From assembly GCA_947498985.1 (NCBI GenBank), contig CANMMF010000006.1, forward strand, positions 1-64,000: DNA of 64,000 nucleotides, given 5' to 3'. The notes under the pieces were generated by a model, which did not search any database, was not told the origin of the DNA, and saw only the letters and a list, made by a program, of their open reading frames with translations. Below, piece after piece: positions 47,041-55,624 of the stretch. The first letter of the stretch is position 1; every line of letters begins with the position of its first letter. The position numbers and the translations under genes are program-made. The DNA comes from an uncultured Paracoccaceae bacterium (GTDB lineage: Bacteria > Pseudomonadota > Alphaproteobacteria > Rhodobacterales > Rhodobacteraceae).

Positions 47041-47733
47041 ATGAAGATCATCTGGCTTGGACATGGCTCGTTCCGGATCGAGATTTCCGATCAGGTGCTG
47101 CTGATCGACCCCTGGCTCAACGGCAACCCGATGATGGAAGGCCAGGACAGCGACGCGGCCATTGCGGGTGCGACGCAGATCCTCGTCACCCACGGACATT
47201 TCGACCACACCACCGATGTCGTCGAGGTCTCGAAGTCCACCGGCGCGCCGGTCTCGGCGATGTACGAGCTGGCCAACACGCTGTTCGGCATGGGCGCGGT
47301 CGAGGGCGCGGGGCTCAACAAGGGCGGCACGCTCGACTTTGGCGAGGTGAGCGCCAGCATGGTGCCGGCGTCGCATTCGTCGTCCATGGCGGTCGATGGC
47401 GCGCCGGTCTACATGGGCATGGAGGCCGGGTTCGTGATCCGCGGCGAGGGCCACACGATCTACCATTCCGGCGACACCGCGATCATGGCCGACATGGACT
47501 GGATCGGCGATTACTACAAACCCGATATCGGCATTCTCTCGGCGGGCGGGCATTTCACCATGGACATGGCGCAGGCGGCCTATGCGGCCAGGCGCTATTT
47601 CGACTTCACGACGGTGATCCCCTGCCACTACCGGACCTTTCCGCTGCTCGAGCAATCCGCCGAAACGCTGGTGGCGGGGCTGCCCGGCGTCGATGTGATC
47701 GAACCGCAGGTGATGACCCCCATCACGCTCTGA
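47041..47733 (+). CDS. UPF0173 metal-dependent hydrolase (metallo-beta-lactamase fold)
   Basis: This 230-aa metallo-beta-lactamase-fold protein has the metal-binding signature VTHGHFDHTTD, a later histidine in IYHSGDTAIM (typical of UPF0173), and PCHYRTFPLL. UPF0173 proteins are widespread, cytoplasmic and of unknown substrate, perhaps nucleotides or phosphodiesters. ATG 47041 follows GGGAG. It is monocistronic and ends before a recurrent intergenic element. Confidence 0.9.
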   Translation: MKIIWLGHGSFRIEISDQVLLIDPWLNGNPMMEGQDSDAAIAGATQILVTHGHFDHTTDVVEVSKSTGAPVSAMYELANTLFGMGAVEGAGLNKGGTLDFGEVSASMVPASHSSSMAVDGAPVYMGMEAGFVIRGEGHTIYHSGDTAIMADMDWIGDYYKPDIGILSAGGHFTMDMAQAAYAARRYFDFTTVIPCHYRTFPLLEQSAETLVAGLPGVDVIEPQVMTPITL

Positions 47734-47749
47734 GCGCGGGTCGGGTGGC

Positions 47750-47807
47750 GGGGCCGAGGGGCCAGCCCCTCGGGCTCCCCGGGATATTTCCGGCCCAAAG
47801 AAACCGG
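47750..47807 (-). repeat. Recurrent intergenic element, copy 3
   Basis: Read on the minus strand: TTTCTTTGGGCCGGAAATAT, then CCCGGGG and the hairpin GAGGGGCTGGCCCCTC. It lies between the UPF0173 gene and the convergent 192-aa gene. Confidence 0.7.
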
Positions 47808-47900
47808 CAGGCGCGCCTTTTCGGGGCGACGGGTCAGCTGACCAACTGAGGGGGGGGGCGCGGGGCGCGAACAAGCGATCCCCGGGGTGCCCGAAGCGCC

Positions 47901-48479
47901 TCAGGGCATCTGGATGGTCTTGCGCTCGAACTCGGCGCGGTCGGTGCTCAGATCGTCATAGGTGATCTCAACGAGCACGCTTTCGATGGAGCCTGCGGGG
48001 TAGGATTTGTAGATCACCGCGTCGTCGGTGATCGCGTTGGGGGCGTTGGTGTCTTCAAGGCAGGGCGGCAGCGGCCAGGCTTCGGCGGGCGCGCCGTTGA
48101 TGCCCACATGCAGTGCCACCAGCCCGCAGCGCCAGCCGAGGATATGGGTCACGTAAAGCAGATCCCGACCGTCCCAGTCGCGCACCGCGACCCAGTTGTT
48201 GCGGGTCATGGCGAGGATCGGGCGCACCTCGACGGCGGTGGTGAAGCGCCCGGTGGGGTCCTGCGGCTCTGCCGCATAGCTCTGGCGCGCGCGGTCCTGA
48301 TCGGCGGGCCCCGCCGCGGCGGCCGGCGCCTTTGCGGTGCCGGAGGACGGGGGGGCGGCGGCGGCCTGCTGCGGCGCGCCATTGCCGCCCGCACCGGCAC
48401 CCGCATCGGCACCCGCACCGGCACTGGCATCGGGATCGCCAAACAGCGCCACGATCAGCACCAGGACAAACTCGATCAT
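47901..48479 (-). CDS. Unknown protein with signal-like N-terminus and low-complexity linker
   Basis: This 192-aa protein starts with a short hydrophobic stretch (IEFVLVLIVALFGDP, a possible signal anchor), then an alanine/glycine/proline-rich linker (about 17-70) encoded by GCACCG-type hexamer repeats, then a folded C-terminal domain (about 72-190: RFTTAVEVRPILAMTRNNWV). Cysteines at RCGL and PPCL may pair. I recognise no family. It ends near a recurrent intergenic element and is divergent from the glycosyltransferase-like gene. Confidence 0.7.
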   Translation of the reverse strand: MIEFVLVLIVALFGDPDASAGAGADAGAGAGGNGAPQQAAAAPPSSGTAKAPAAAAGPADQDRARQSYAAEPQDPTGRFTTAVEVRPILAMTRNNWVAVRDWDGRDLLYVTHILGWRCGLVALHVGINGAPAEAWPLPPCLEDTNAPNAITDDAVIYKSYPAGSIESVLVEITYDDLSTDRAEFERKTIQMP

Positions 48480-48598
48480 CTTGAAACTCCTCTCGAAAAT
48501 GCGCGCCCGCGCGGCGGCAGACGGATCAAGCCTTTTGACCTGCCCCGATCCTGCCTATAGTGACAGGCAAAAGTCAAAAGACACCGGGCAGCAGGACC

Positions 48599-49603
48599 AT
48601 GGCACGAAAAACCGGAGCATCACAAAAGGTCAATGTGGTGATCGTCGGTCAGGCCGGCCGGTTGCAATATGAGGCGATCCTGTTTGCCGCCTCGCTGGCC
48701 CGCGTCTCGGATCCCGGCCGTTTCCGGCTTTATGTGGCCGAGCCGCAGCCGGGCGCGCTCTGGCCCGGCGATCCGCGCATTTCCGATCCGGCCACGCGTG
48801 GTCTGCTGGAGGATCTCGGCGCCACGCTGCTGCCGTTCGAAAGCCGCCATTTCGGCCATGCCTATGCCTATGGCAACAAGATCGAGGCGCTGCTGGCCCT
48901 GCCCGAAGACGAGCCGTTTGTGTTTTTCGACACCGACACGCTGGTGCTGGACGATCTGGCGCGGGTGCCGTTCGATTTCGAGCGGCCCACCGCCTCGATG
49001 CGGCGCGAGGGGACCTGGCCGCAGATCGAGCTATACGGGCCGGGTTATGCGCAGATCTGGGGCGCGCTTTATGAGCGTTTCGGGCTGGATTTCGCAAGCT
49101 CGCTCGATCTGGACCAGCCCGATGAATACTGGCAGCGCTACCTCTATTTCAACGCAGGGTTCTTCTTTTACAAATGCCCGCGCCTCTTCGGGCAGCGGTT
49201 TCTGGATATTGCGCTGTCGATCCGGGACGATCCGCCGCGGGAGCTGCAATTGCAGTCGCTCGATCCCTGGCTCGACCAGGTGGCGCTGCCGCTGGTGATC
49301 CACGGGTTTGGCGGCGGGCGGGACACGCTGCCGCAGGGGCTGCTCGATGGCCGCGTGACCTGTCATTACCGGGTCCTGCCGCTGCTATTTGCGCGCGAGG
49401 ACGACCATGTGGTCGAGGTGCTGCAGGAGGTCTGCGCGCCCAACAAGGTCAAGAAGGTGCTCAAGCAATACGATCCGTTCAAGCGGATGATCTACCAGAA
49501 TCGCGGGCAGAAAGTGCGCGATCTCTTTGACCGCGACGACCTGCCCGCGCGCGAACAGGCGATCCGCAACAGAATCAAGCGCGAAGGATTCTGGATGCGG
49601 TGA
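48599..49603 (+). CDS. Glycosyltransferase-like protein (nucleotide-sugar type)
   Basis: This 334-aa protein begins VNVVIVGQAGRLQYEAILFA and carries a DxD-type site in FVFFDTDTLVLDDLA, as in GT-A nucleotide-sugar transferases. The C-terminal half (about 170-330) is basic and rich in aromatic residues. It probably transfers sugar to an envelope glycan or lipid; the acceptor is unknown. ATG 48599 has AGGA close upstream; a start at 48560 is in frame but weaker. It is followed by the TRAP permease gene on the opposite strand. Confidence 0.6.
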   Translation: MARKTGASQKVNVVIVGQAGRLQYEAILFAASLARVSDPGRFRLYVAEPQPGALWPGDPRISDPATRGLLEDLGATLLPFESRHFGHAYAYGNKIEALLALPEDEPFVFFDTDTLVLDDLARVPFDFERPTASMRREGTWPQIELYGPGYAQIWGALYERFGLDFASSLDLDQPDEYWQRYLYFNAGFFFYKCPRLFGQRFLDIALSIRDDPPRELQLQSLDPWLDQVALPLVIHGFGGGRDTLPQGLLDGRVTCHYRVLPLLFAREDDHVVEVLQEVCAPNKVKKVLKQYDPFKRMIYQNRGQKVRDLFDRDDLPAREQAIRNRIKREGFWMR

Positions 49604-49615
49604 GCCGCGCGGGTG

Positions 49616-51517
49616 TCAGGCGCTGCCTGTGACCACCCGCTCGCGCCGCCGCAGAAAGGTCACCATCGCCAGACCCGCGCCCATGCCCGCAAAGGAAAGC
49701 GCAATGGCGGCGCCGTTTTGCGGCGGCCAGAGCGCGGCGGTGCCCGCGGCGATCAGGGCCACGCGCCAGAGTGGGCCCAGCACGCGGCCCGCAAAGCCGA
49801 CCACGCCGCTGGTGATCAGGTAGACCCCCACCAGCGCAGTGCCCAGCGCCAGGGCCACCATGCCGAGCGCGCCGTCAAAGAGCAGCGCGGGTGAAGCCAC
49901 GAAGAGGAACGGCACCACGAAGGCGGGCCAGGCCACGCGCACCGCCTCGAGCCCGGTGCGCATCGGCGGCGCCTTGGCCATGTTGGCGGCGACAAAGGCC
50001 GCGATGGCCACCGGTGGCGTCAGCATCGACAACATCCCGAAATAGAGCACGAAGAGATGCGCCGACATCGCCGTCAGCCCCAGTTCGATCAGCGGCGGCG
50101 CGGCCAGCGTCGAGAGCAGCAGGTAGACGCCCACCGTGGGCAGCCCCATACCCATCAGGATGCAGACGCCGGCGGTCACCAGCAGCAGAAGGATCAGGCT
50201 GCCCTCGCCCAGCTTCACCAGGAAAAACCCCATGCCGAAGCTGAGGCCGGAGCGCGAGAACAGCCCGATGATGATGCCCGCGATGGCACAGATGAGGACC
50301 ACTTCGACCGCGGCGCGGCCTGCCTTGACCACCGCTTCGAAAAGCGCGCCGCCCTTGATGCGCCCGCCCTCGTAGGTCTTGAAAAGCGACAGCACAAAGA
50401 GCGACAGCACCGCGTAGAGCGCGGCGGTCTCGGGGCGCATGTTGAGCGCAAAGAGCCCGCCCAGCAGCACCACAAACGGCACCACCACAAACCAGCCCTT
50501 GCGCATGACATCGCGCATCGGCGGGATGCGCTCGGGGTCGATGGCCTTGATGCCGCGGCGGCCTGCCTCCAGATCGGCGAAATAGAAGAGTGCGACGTAA
50601 AACAGGATCGACGGGATGAGCGCGGCGAGCACCACCTCGCCGTAGGAGACCTGCAGGTTTTCGGCCAGCAGGAAGGCCGAGGCGCCCATGATCGGCGGCA
50701 TCAGCTGGCCGCCGGTCGAGGCGGAGGCCTCAATGGCGGCGGCGGTCTTGGGCCGGTAGCCGCCGTCTTTCATCAGCGGGATGGTGATGGCCCCCGTCGA
50801 GGCGACATTGCTGACCGCCGAGCCCGAGACCGAGCCGAAAAGCGCCGAGCCCAGGATCGCGATCTTGGCCGCCCCGCCCCTTGCGCGCCCCGCCACGGCC
50901 ATCGAGAGATCGGAGAAAAACGCAGAGCCGCCGGTCTGCAGCAGCAGCTGCGCCAGGATCAGGAAAGGCACCACAACCGCGACGGCGATATAGAGCGCCG
51001 CGCCCGCCAGCGAGGCGCTGTCCATCACCATGAAGGTCAAAAGCCGGTCCCAGCGGATCGAGCGGCTTTGCATCGGCCCGGAAAGATTGCCGGAAAAGAG
51101 CGCGTACAGGCAGACGACGCCGAGGATCACGATCAGCGCCCAGCCCATGGAGCGGCGCACCGCCTCAAGGAGCAGCGCCATGCCGAGGCCCGAGAGGATC
51201 AGCGCTTCGGTCGGGTGGTAAAAGACGTTCTGCGACAGCACCGGGAAACGGACCACCATCACCATGCCCCAGATCAGCGCCGCGGCGGCAAGCGCCTTGT
51301 CGAGGATGTCGGGCGCCGCGGTGCGCGATTTCACCCGCGCGCGCGTCAGGAAGGTGATCGCCATGGAGGCGGACAGCACCACAAGCAGGATCTGCTCGGA
51401 ATAGACGCGCAGGCCGATCCAGAGCGGCAGCGACGACGACCAGATGATCGCCGCCGTGGTGGAAAGCGCCGCGAGGGCGGCGACGATCCGGCCGGTTGTG
51501 GTGCTGTCCGGGTTCAT
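49616..51517 (-). CDS. TRAP transporter fused 4TM/12TM permease (TAXI type)
   Basis: This 633-aa permease has the small (DctQ-like) and large (DctM-like) TRAP subunits in one chain, as in the TAXI class. Roughly 16-17 hydrophobic segments are visible, with the DctM signatures SGSAVSNVASTGAITIPLM and GGQLMPPIMGASAFLLA and the late MGMGLPTVGVYLLL. It uses the sodium gradient to import a carboxylate-type substrate bound by the TAXI protein. ATG 51517 lies 4 bases after the binding-protein stop. Confidence 0.92.
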   Translation of the reverse strand: MNPDSTTTGRIVAALAALSTTAAIIWSSSLPLWIGLRVYSEQILLVVLSASMAITFLTRARVKSRTAAPDILDKALAAAALIWGMVMVVRFPVLSQNVFYHPTEALILSGLGMALLLEAVRRSMGWALIVILGVVCLYALFSGNLSGPMQSRSIRWDRLLTFMVMDSASLAGAALYIAVAVVVPFLILAQLLLQTGGSAFFSDLSMAVAGRARGGAAKIAILGSALFGSVSGSAVSNVASTGAITIPLMKDGGYRPKTAAAIEASASTGGQLMPPIMGASAFLLAENLQVSYGEVVLAALIPSILFYVALFYFADLEAGRRGIKAIDPERIPPMRDVMRKGWFVVVPFVVLLGGLFALNMRPETAALYAVLSLFVLSLFKTYEGGRIKGGALFEAVVKAGRAAVEVVLICAIAGIIIGLFSRSGLSFGMGFFLVKLGEGSLILLLLVTAGVCILMGMGLPTVGVYLLLSTLAAPPLIELGLTAMSAHLFVLYFGMLSMLTPPVAIAAFVAANMAKAPPMRTGLEAVRVAWPAFVVPFLFVASPALLFDGALGMVALALGTALVGVYLITSGVVGFAGRVLGPLWRVALIAAGTAALWPPQNGAAIALSFAGMGAGLAMVTFLRRRERVVTGSA

Positions 51518-51521
51518 GGGC

Positions 51522-52472
51522 TCAGCGGTCCCACATGCCCATTTCCTCGTAGAAGCGGATGGCGCCGGGGTGGTAGTCGACACCGACATCCTTGCTCATC
51601 ACATCGGTGCTGAAGCCGCCCCAGACCGGCCCGCCGGTCTCCAGCAGGCCCGGTGTGGCCTCGTGCAGGGCCTTCACCGCGCGGTAGACCATGTCCTCGG
51701 GCGCGGCGGCGCTGGCAAAGAGCGTGTAGTCGTAGGCCACCACATTGGTCGGCCCGTCGATGCCCGGAATGCCGCTATTCTCGTCGAGCTGCTGCATGTA
51801 GCTTTGCGGCAGCCATTCCTGCAGACCGGCCAGCGCTTCGGGGCTGTCGTCATAGCCGATATAGCGGATGCCGAACGTGGCATCGAATTCACGGCTGTTG
51901 GCGGCCCCCACCACAACGATGGTCACATCCGTCGAGCCTTCGGAGAAGCTCGCCCACATGCGCGGGAAGTTGGGCACCTGCACACCCTGCACATCGTCCA
52001 TCGTCATGCCTTCGGTGGCCAGATAGCCGCGGGTCACATAGTCTCCCAGGGCGCCATCCGCAAAGGCGGGCGCCCGCACCCCCTTGAGATCCTCGATCGA
52101 CTGGTAGTCGCTGTCGGCGCGCACGATATAGGAGTTGCGGAACGGCATGAGCGTGGCGACCATCTGCAGGTCGGGCAGCGGGCGGCCTTCGGACATGCCG
52201 GTGCCGTTCACCGCGTAGAAGAGCTGCACGATGTTGGAGATGCCGAACTCCAGCTCTCCGGCATTGACCAGCGGCATGTAATCGGCGGTGTTGGCGAGCT
52301 CCTGCGGGCGCATCTGCAGATCGCTGTTTTCAGAGATCGCCGCGGCCAGAGCGCGGCCGATCTGGCTGGTGCCGCCACGCTGGGTGGAGCCCAGGGCGGC
52401 AATCTCCGCCATCGCGGGCCCTGCGGCCATCAGCGCAGCCGCCGCACCGGCAAACATATGTCTCATCTTCAT
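51522..52472 (-). CDS. TAXI-family TRAP substrate-binding protein
   Basis: This 316-aa periplasmic binding protein has a clear signal peptide (KMRHMFAGAAAALMAAGPAMA) and the TAXI fold: RGGTSQIGRALAAAISENSD near the start and GELEFGISNIVQLFYAVNG. TAXI proteins usually bind glutamate, dicarboxylates or related acids. ATG 52472 has AAGGAG upstream. With the fused permease it forms a two-gene operon, divergent from the FAD monooxygenase across 181 bp, suggesting uptake of that enzyme's substrate. Confidence 0.93.
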   Translation of the reverse strand: MKMRHMFAGAAAALMAAGPAMAEIAALGSTQRGGTSQIGRALAAAISENSDLQMRPQELANTADYMPLVNAGELEFGISNIVQLFYAVNGTGMSEGRPLPDLQMVATLMPFRNSYIVRADSDYQSIEDLKGVRAPAFADGALGDYVTRGYLATEGMTMDDVQGVQVPNFPRMWASFSEGSTDVTIVVVGAANSREFDATFGIRYIGYDDSPEALAGLQEWLPQSYMQQLDENSGIPGIDGPTNVVAYDYTLFASAAAPEDMVYRAVKALHEATPGLLETGGPVWGGFSTDVMSKDVGVDYHPGAIRFYEEMGMWDR

Positions 52473-52537
52473 CTCGTACACTCCTTTGTTGGTCTTTCGT
52501 GGTCTTTGGTGCACCCCTGCCGGACATGGCAAGGGAC

Positions 52538-52572
52538 ATGGCTTCAAGCCATTGTTTTTATTTTTCTTTTTC
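52538..52572 (+). terminator. Terminator-like hairpin ahead of the FAD monooxygenase
   Basis: ATGGC (52538-52542) and GCCAT (52548-52552) around TTCAA are followed by a long U-rich run on the plus strand (52554-52572). It lies between the divergent TRAP and monooxygenase starts, where no plus-strand gene ends; it may be an attenuator of a leader transcript. Confidence 0.45.
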
Positions 52573-52653
52573 GTGATTTTTTGGCTCGCACCCCTTCCAC
52601 GGGGGCGCTTGCGGTCTATACTTCACGCGAGGTGGAAACGGGGGATCGACAGG

Positions 52654-53850
52654 ATGACACGCGTATTGATAGCCGGGATGGGACCGGCGGGTCTGGTCTC
52701 TGGCCTGATGCTGGCGCGCGCCGGGATCGAGGTGCATCTGTTCGAGGCCGAGGCCGAGCTGCCGACCGATCTGCGCGCCTCGACCTTTCATCCGCCGACG
52801 CTCGACATGCTGGCCGGGCTGGGGCTTGCGGATCTGCTGGTCGAACAGGGGCTGAAGGCACCGACCTATCAGTGGCGCGACCGGGCCAGCGGCGACGCGG
52901 CGACCTTCGATCTGGGCTGTCTCGAGGGGCTCACGGGCTATCCGTTCCGCCTGCAATGCGAACAGTGGAAACTGACCCGGGCGGCACGCGATGCGCTGCT
53001 CGCCGAGCCGCTGGCGACGCTGGAATTCGGCTGGGCGGCAACGGATCTGCGCCAGGACGCGCAGAGCGTGACGCTGAGCCTGGCGCGCGACGGCCAGACC
53101 CGGACCGAGACCGGCGATTTCCTGATCGGCGCCGATGGCGCCTCCTCGGCTGTGCGCCGGGCGCTCGGCATCGCCTTCGAAGGCTTCACCTACCCCGAGC
53201 AATGGGTGGTCGCCTCGACCCCCGTCGATTTCGCGTCCAAGCTGCCGGGGCTGGCACCCGTCACCTATACCGCCGACAGCGAGGAATGGTACGTGCTGCT
53301 GCAGACCCGCGATCTCTGGCGCGTTCTGATCCCGGTCGATGACGATGCCGATCCGGAGGTGATCCTGTCGGATGACTGGATCGAGGGCAAATTGCAGGGC
53401 ATCGCGCCGCATGAGGGCGGCTATCCGATTGCGCATCGCACGATCTACCGCGTGCATCAGCGCGTCGCCGACCGCTACTGTGTGGGACGCGCGGCGATTG
53501 CCGGGGACGCGGCGCATATCAACAATCCGCTGGGCGGCATGGGCATGAACGGCGGCATCCACGACGCGGTGAACCTGGCCGAAAAGCTGATCGCGGTGTT
53601 TCGCGACGGCGCCGAAATGGACGCGCTGCTGGCGCATTACTCCGCCCAGCGCCACGACATCGCCGAGGAATACGTGCTTACACATACGCATCAGAACAAG
53701 CAGGTCATCGAGGAAAAGGACCCCGCGCGCCGGGCGGCCAACCTTGACCGGCTCAAGCGCGTGGCGGCCAACCCGGCGGAGCGGCTGGCCTATCTGCGCA
53801 AGGGCGCGATGCTCGATGCGGTCGACAAGAGCATGGATGTGATGCCCTGA
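52654..53850 (+). CDS. FAD-dependent aromatic-ring-type monooxygenase
   Basis: This 398-aa flavoprotein monooxygenase is of the p-hydroxybenzoate hydroxylase fold. The FAD dinucleotide motif is LIAGMGPAGLVSGLMLARAG near residue 6; the middle motif is LIGADGASSAVRRAL, and the GD motif is AIAGDAAHINNPLGGMGMNG. It would hydroxylate a ring or a related conjugated substrate using NAD(P)H. ATG 52654 is used. It is divergent from the TAXI-TRAP operon and convergent with the SDR gene of the hydantoinase operon, so it may feed that pathway. Confidence 0.88.
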   Translation: MTRVLIAGMGPAGLVSGLMLARAGIEVHLFEAEAELPTDLRASTFHPPTLDMLAGLGLADLLVEQGLKAPTYQWRDRASGDAATFDLGCLEGLTGYPFRLQCEQWKLTRAARDALLAEPLATLEFGWAATDLRQDAQSVTLSLARDGQTRTETGDFLIGADGASSAVRRALGIAFEGFTYPEQWVVASTPVDFASKLPGLAPVTYTADSEEWYVLLQTRDLWRVLIPVDDDADPEVILSDDWIEGKLQGIAPHEGGYPIAHRTIYRVHQRVADRYCVGRAAIAGDAAHINNPLGGMGMNGGIHDAVNLAEKLIAVFRDGAEMDALLAHYSAQRHDIAEEYVLTHTHQNKQVIEEKDPARRAANLDRLKRVAANPAERLAYLRKGAMLDAVDKSMDVMP

Positions 53851-53888
53851 GGCCTGGGGCGTGAGCTTGTTTCGGGTCGCCTTCGGCG

Positions 53889-53950
53889 ACCCGACCCGCC
53901 GGGGGGCGCTGCCCCCCGGACCCCCCGGGATATTTGTAGCCCAAAGAAAC
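53889..53950 (-). repeat. Recurrent intergenic element, copy 4
   Basis: On the minus strand: TTTCTTTGGGCTACAAATAT, then CCCGGGGGGTCCGGGGGGC and its GCGCCCCCC complement. It lies between the convergent monooxygenase and SDR genes. Confidence 0.7.
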
Positions 53951-53993
53951 ACTGCGTGGCGCAAATGGCATATGGGGGCGGGTGAAAAACGCG

Positions 53994-54791
53994 TCATAGG
54001 ATTCGCGGCGCCTCTCCGGTATCCTCGCGGGCGGCAGTGGGATCGTCATTGTCCCAGAGCTTGCCGATGAACCGCGCGGCCGTTACGTCATCGGCGGCTT
54101 TCGATGTGAGCCAGAGCAGCGCGTCGTTCATGACATCCACCGGCAGCATCTCCGCGTAGACGCCGATGCGCCCTTTGGGCGGGAAAAACTCCGTGTCGGT
54201 GGGGCCGCCCGGGGCCAGCGCGTTGACCGTGACTCCGCTGCCCGCCAGATCCTCCGCGAACTGCCGGGTGAGCGCGTCGAGCGCGGCCTTGGACGGCCCG
54301 TAAGGCGCGTTGCCGCGCTTGGTCATGGTCGCGCGGCTGGTGGAAATGTTGACGATCCGGCCCCAGCCCGCGCGCTGCATATGCGGCGCGGCGGCGCGCG
54401 CCATCAGGAACGGGCCGGTGACATTGGTGCGCAGGATCTCCGCCCAGCCGTCAGGGTCGATCTCCCAGAATTTCTGTGGCGCGGTGGTGAAGGCCTCGTT
54501 GGTCTCGCGCGAGCCGCGCCCGGCATTGTTGACCAGGATATCGAGCCGCCCGAAGCGCGACAGCACCTCCGTCACCGTGCGCCCGGCCTCTTCCGGCAGC
54601 CCGGCATCGGCCTGCAGCCCCGCAACGCGCGAGGCGCCGTAGACCTGCGCCAGCTCGCCCACCGCCGCCTCCAGCGCCGCGCCGCCGCGCGCCGCCGTGA
54701 GCGCCACGGCATGGCCCGCCCCCAGCAGCGCATGGGCAAAGCTGAGGCCGATGCCCCGGCTGCCGCCGGTGATGAGCGCAACCTGCGCCAT
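53994..54791 (-). CDS. Short-chain dehydrogenase/reductase
   Basis: This 265-aa classical SDR oxidoreductase has nucleotide-binding TGGSRGIGLSFA near residue 8, LVNNAGRGS, and the catalytic Ser (NISTSRA) and Tyr/Lys pair (YGPSKAA). It oxidises or reduces a hydroxyl/keto group on a small metabolite with NAD(P). ATG 54791 overlaps the stop of the racemase-like gene by one base (TGATG), so it is the last gene of the hydantoinase operon. Confidence 0.92.
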   Translation of the reverse strand: MAQVALITGGSRGIGLSFAHALLGAGHAVALTAARGGAALEAAVGELAQVYGASRVAGLQADAGLPEEAGRTVTEVLSRFGRLDILVNNAGRGSRETNEAFTTAPQKFWEIDPDGWAEILRTNVTGPFLMARAAAPHMQRAGWGRIVNISTSRATMTKRGNAPYGPSKAALDALTRQFAEDLAGSGVTVNALAPGGPTDTEFFPPKGRIGVYAEMLPVDVMNDALLWLTSKAADDVTAARFIGKLWDNDDPTAAREDTGEAPRIL

Positions 54792-55534
54792 CAATGCTTC
54801 TCGAACAGCCAGTGATGGCCGGAGAACCGGTCCTCGATGCCCATCGCCCGCATCGCGTGCCAATAGGTCGCGGCGTTGATCGGGATGACCGGCTTGCCAA
54901 GCTCAGCCTCCATCTCGGTCGCCAGCCGCACCATCGACAGGTTGGTGCCGACCTGCACCCAGGCGTCGATATCGTCGCGGTCGAGTGCGCGCAGATGGTC
55001 GCGCAACTCCGCCTCCTGCACCTGCGCGATGTTCACCGGCGACGTGCAGCGCAGGCCCTTGAACTCGACCACCTCGAAGCCGCATTCGCTGAAGAACCGC
55101 GTGACCTCGCGGTCCGACACCGGCTGATAGGGAGAGATCACCGCGATGCGCCGGGCGCCCACCAGGTTGAGTGCCGCCTCGCAGGCAAAAGAGCCGCAGG
55201 ACACACCAACCCCGGCATACTCCGACAGCTCGCCCATGCGGCGTTCCGACGCCGCGCGCCCGTCCCAGAACATCAGCGCCGACATGCCCATGATCAGGTA
55301 ATCGGGCTGGCAGGTCATGCAGCGGTCCACACAATCGTTGAGCGTGCTGCCGATGGCCTCGACCAGCGCCACAAAATCCTCGTCATTATGCACCGGCATG
55401 TTGGGCACGTAGATCCGCCCGAAATGATTGGTCACACCGGGCACGCGAAACGCTTCCATATCCGGCTGCACGATGGTGTTTGTCGACGGTGCCACCACCG
55501 CGAACTTGCATCTGTATCCCAATGCGTCAGGCAT
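54791..55534 (-). CDS. Asp/Glu racemase (maleate isomerase-like) family protein lacking both catalytic Cys
   Basis: This 247-aa protein of the Asp/Glu racemase superfamily is close in architecture to maleate cis-trans isomerase and arylmalonate decarboxylase: VAPSTNTIVQPDMEAF at the start, then PDYLIMGMSALMFW and DAWVQVGTNLSMV. In characterised maleate isomerases the two catalytic cysteines sit at the equivalents of LIMGMS and VQVGT; both are replaced here. Other cysteines occur in VGVSCGSFACEAAL. ATG 55534 follows GGAG. It may still isomerise a dicarboxylate by another mechanism, or act as a decarboxylase or non-catalytic protein. Confidence 0.8.
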   Translation of the reverse strand: MPDALGYRCKFAVVAPSTNTIVQPDMEAFRVPGVTNHFGRIYVPNMPVHNDEDFVALVEAIGSTLNDCVDRCMTCQPDYLIMGMSALMFWDGRAASERRMGELSEYAGVGVSCGSFACEAALNLVGARRIAVISPYQPVSDREVTRFFSECGFEVVEFKGLRCTSPVNIAQVQEAELRDHLRALDRDDIDAWVQVGTNLSMVRLATEMEAELGKPVIPINAATYWHAMRAMGIEDRFSGHHWLFEKH

Positions 55535-55546
55535 GCTGCGCTCCGT

Positions 55547-55612
55547 GTTTCTTCTCTTTCCAAATACCGCCGGGGGAGGCTTTGCCCCGCAAAGCCGGGG
55601 GCAGCGCCCCCA
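55547..55612 (+). repeat. Recurrent intergenic element, copy 5
   Basis: TTTCTTCTCTTTCCAAATAC, then CGCCGGGGGAGGC and a GC-rich hairpin, directly upstream of the racemase-like gene's ribosome site and after the permease gene. Confidence 0.6.
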
Positions 55613-55624
55613 TGTCACGCGTCG

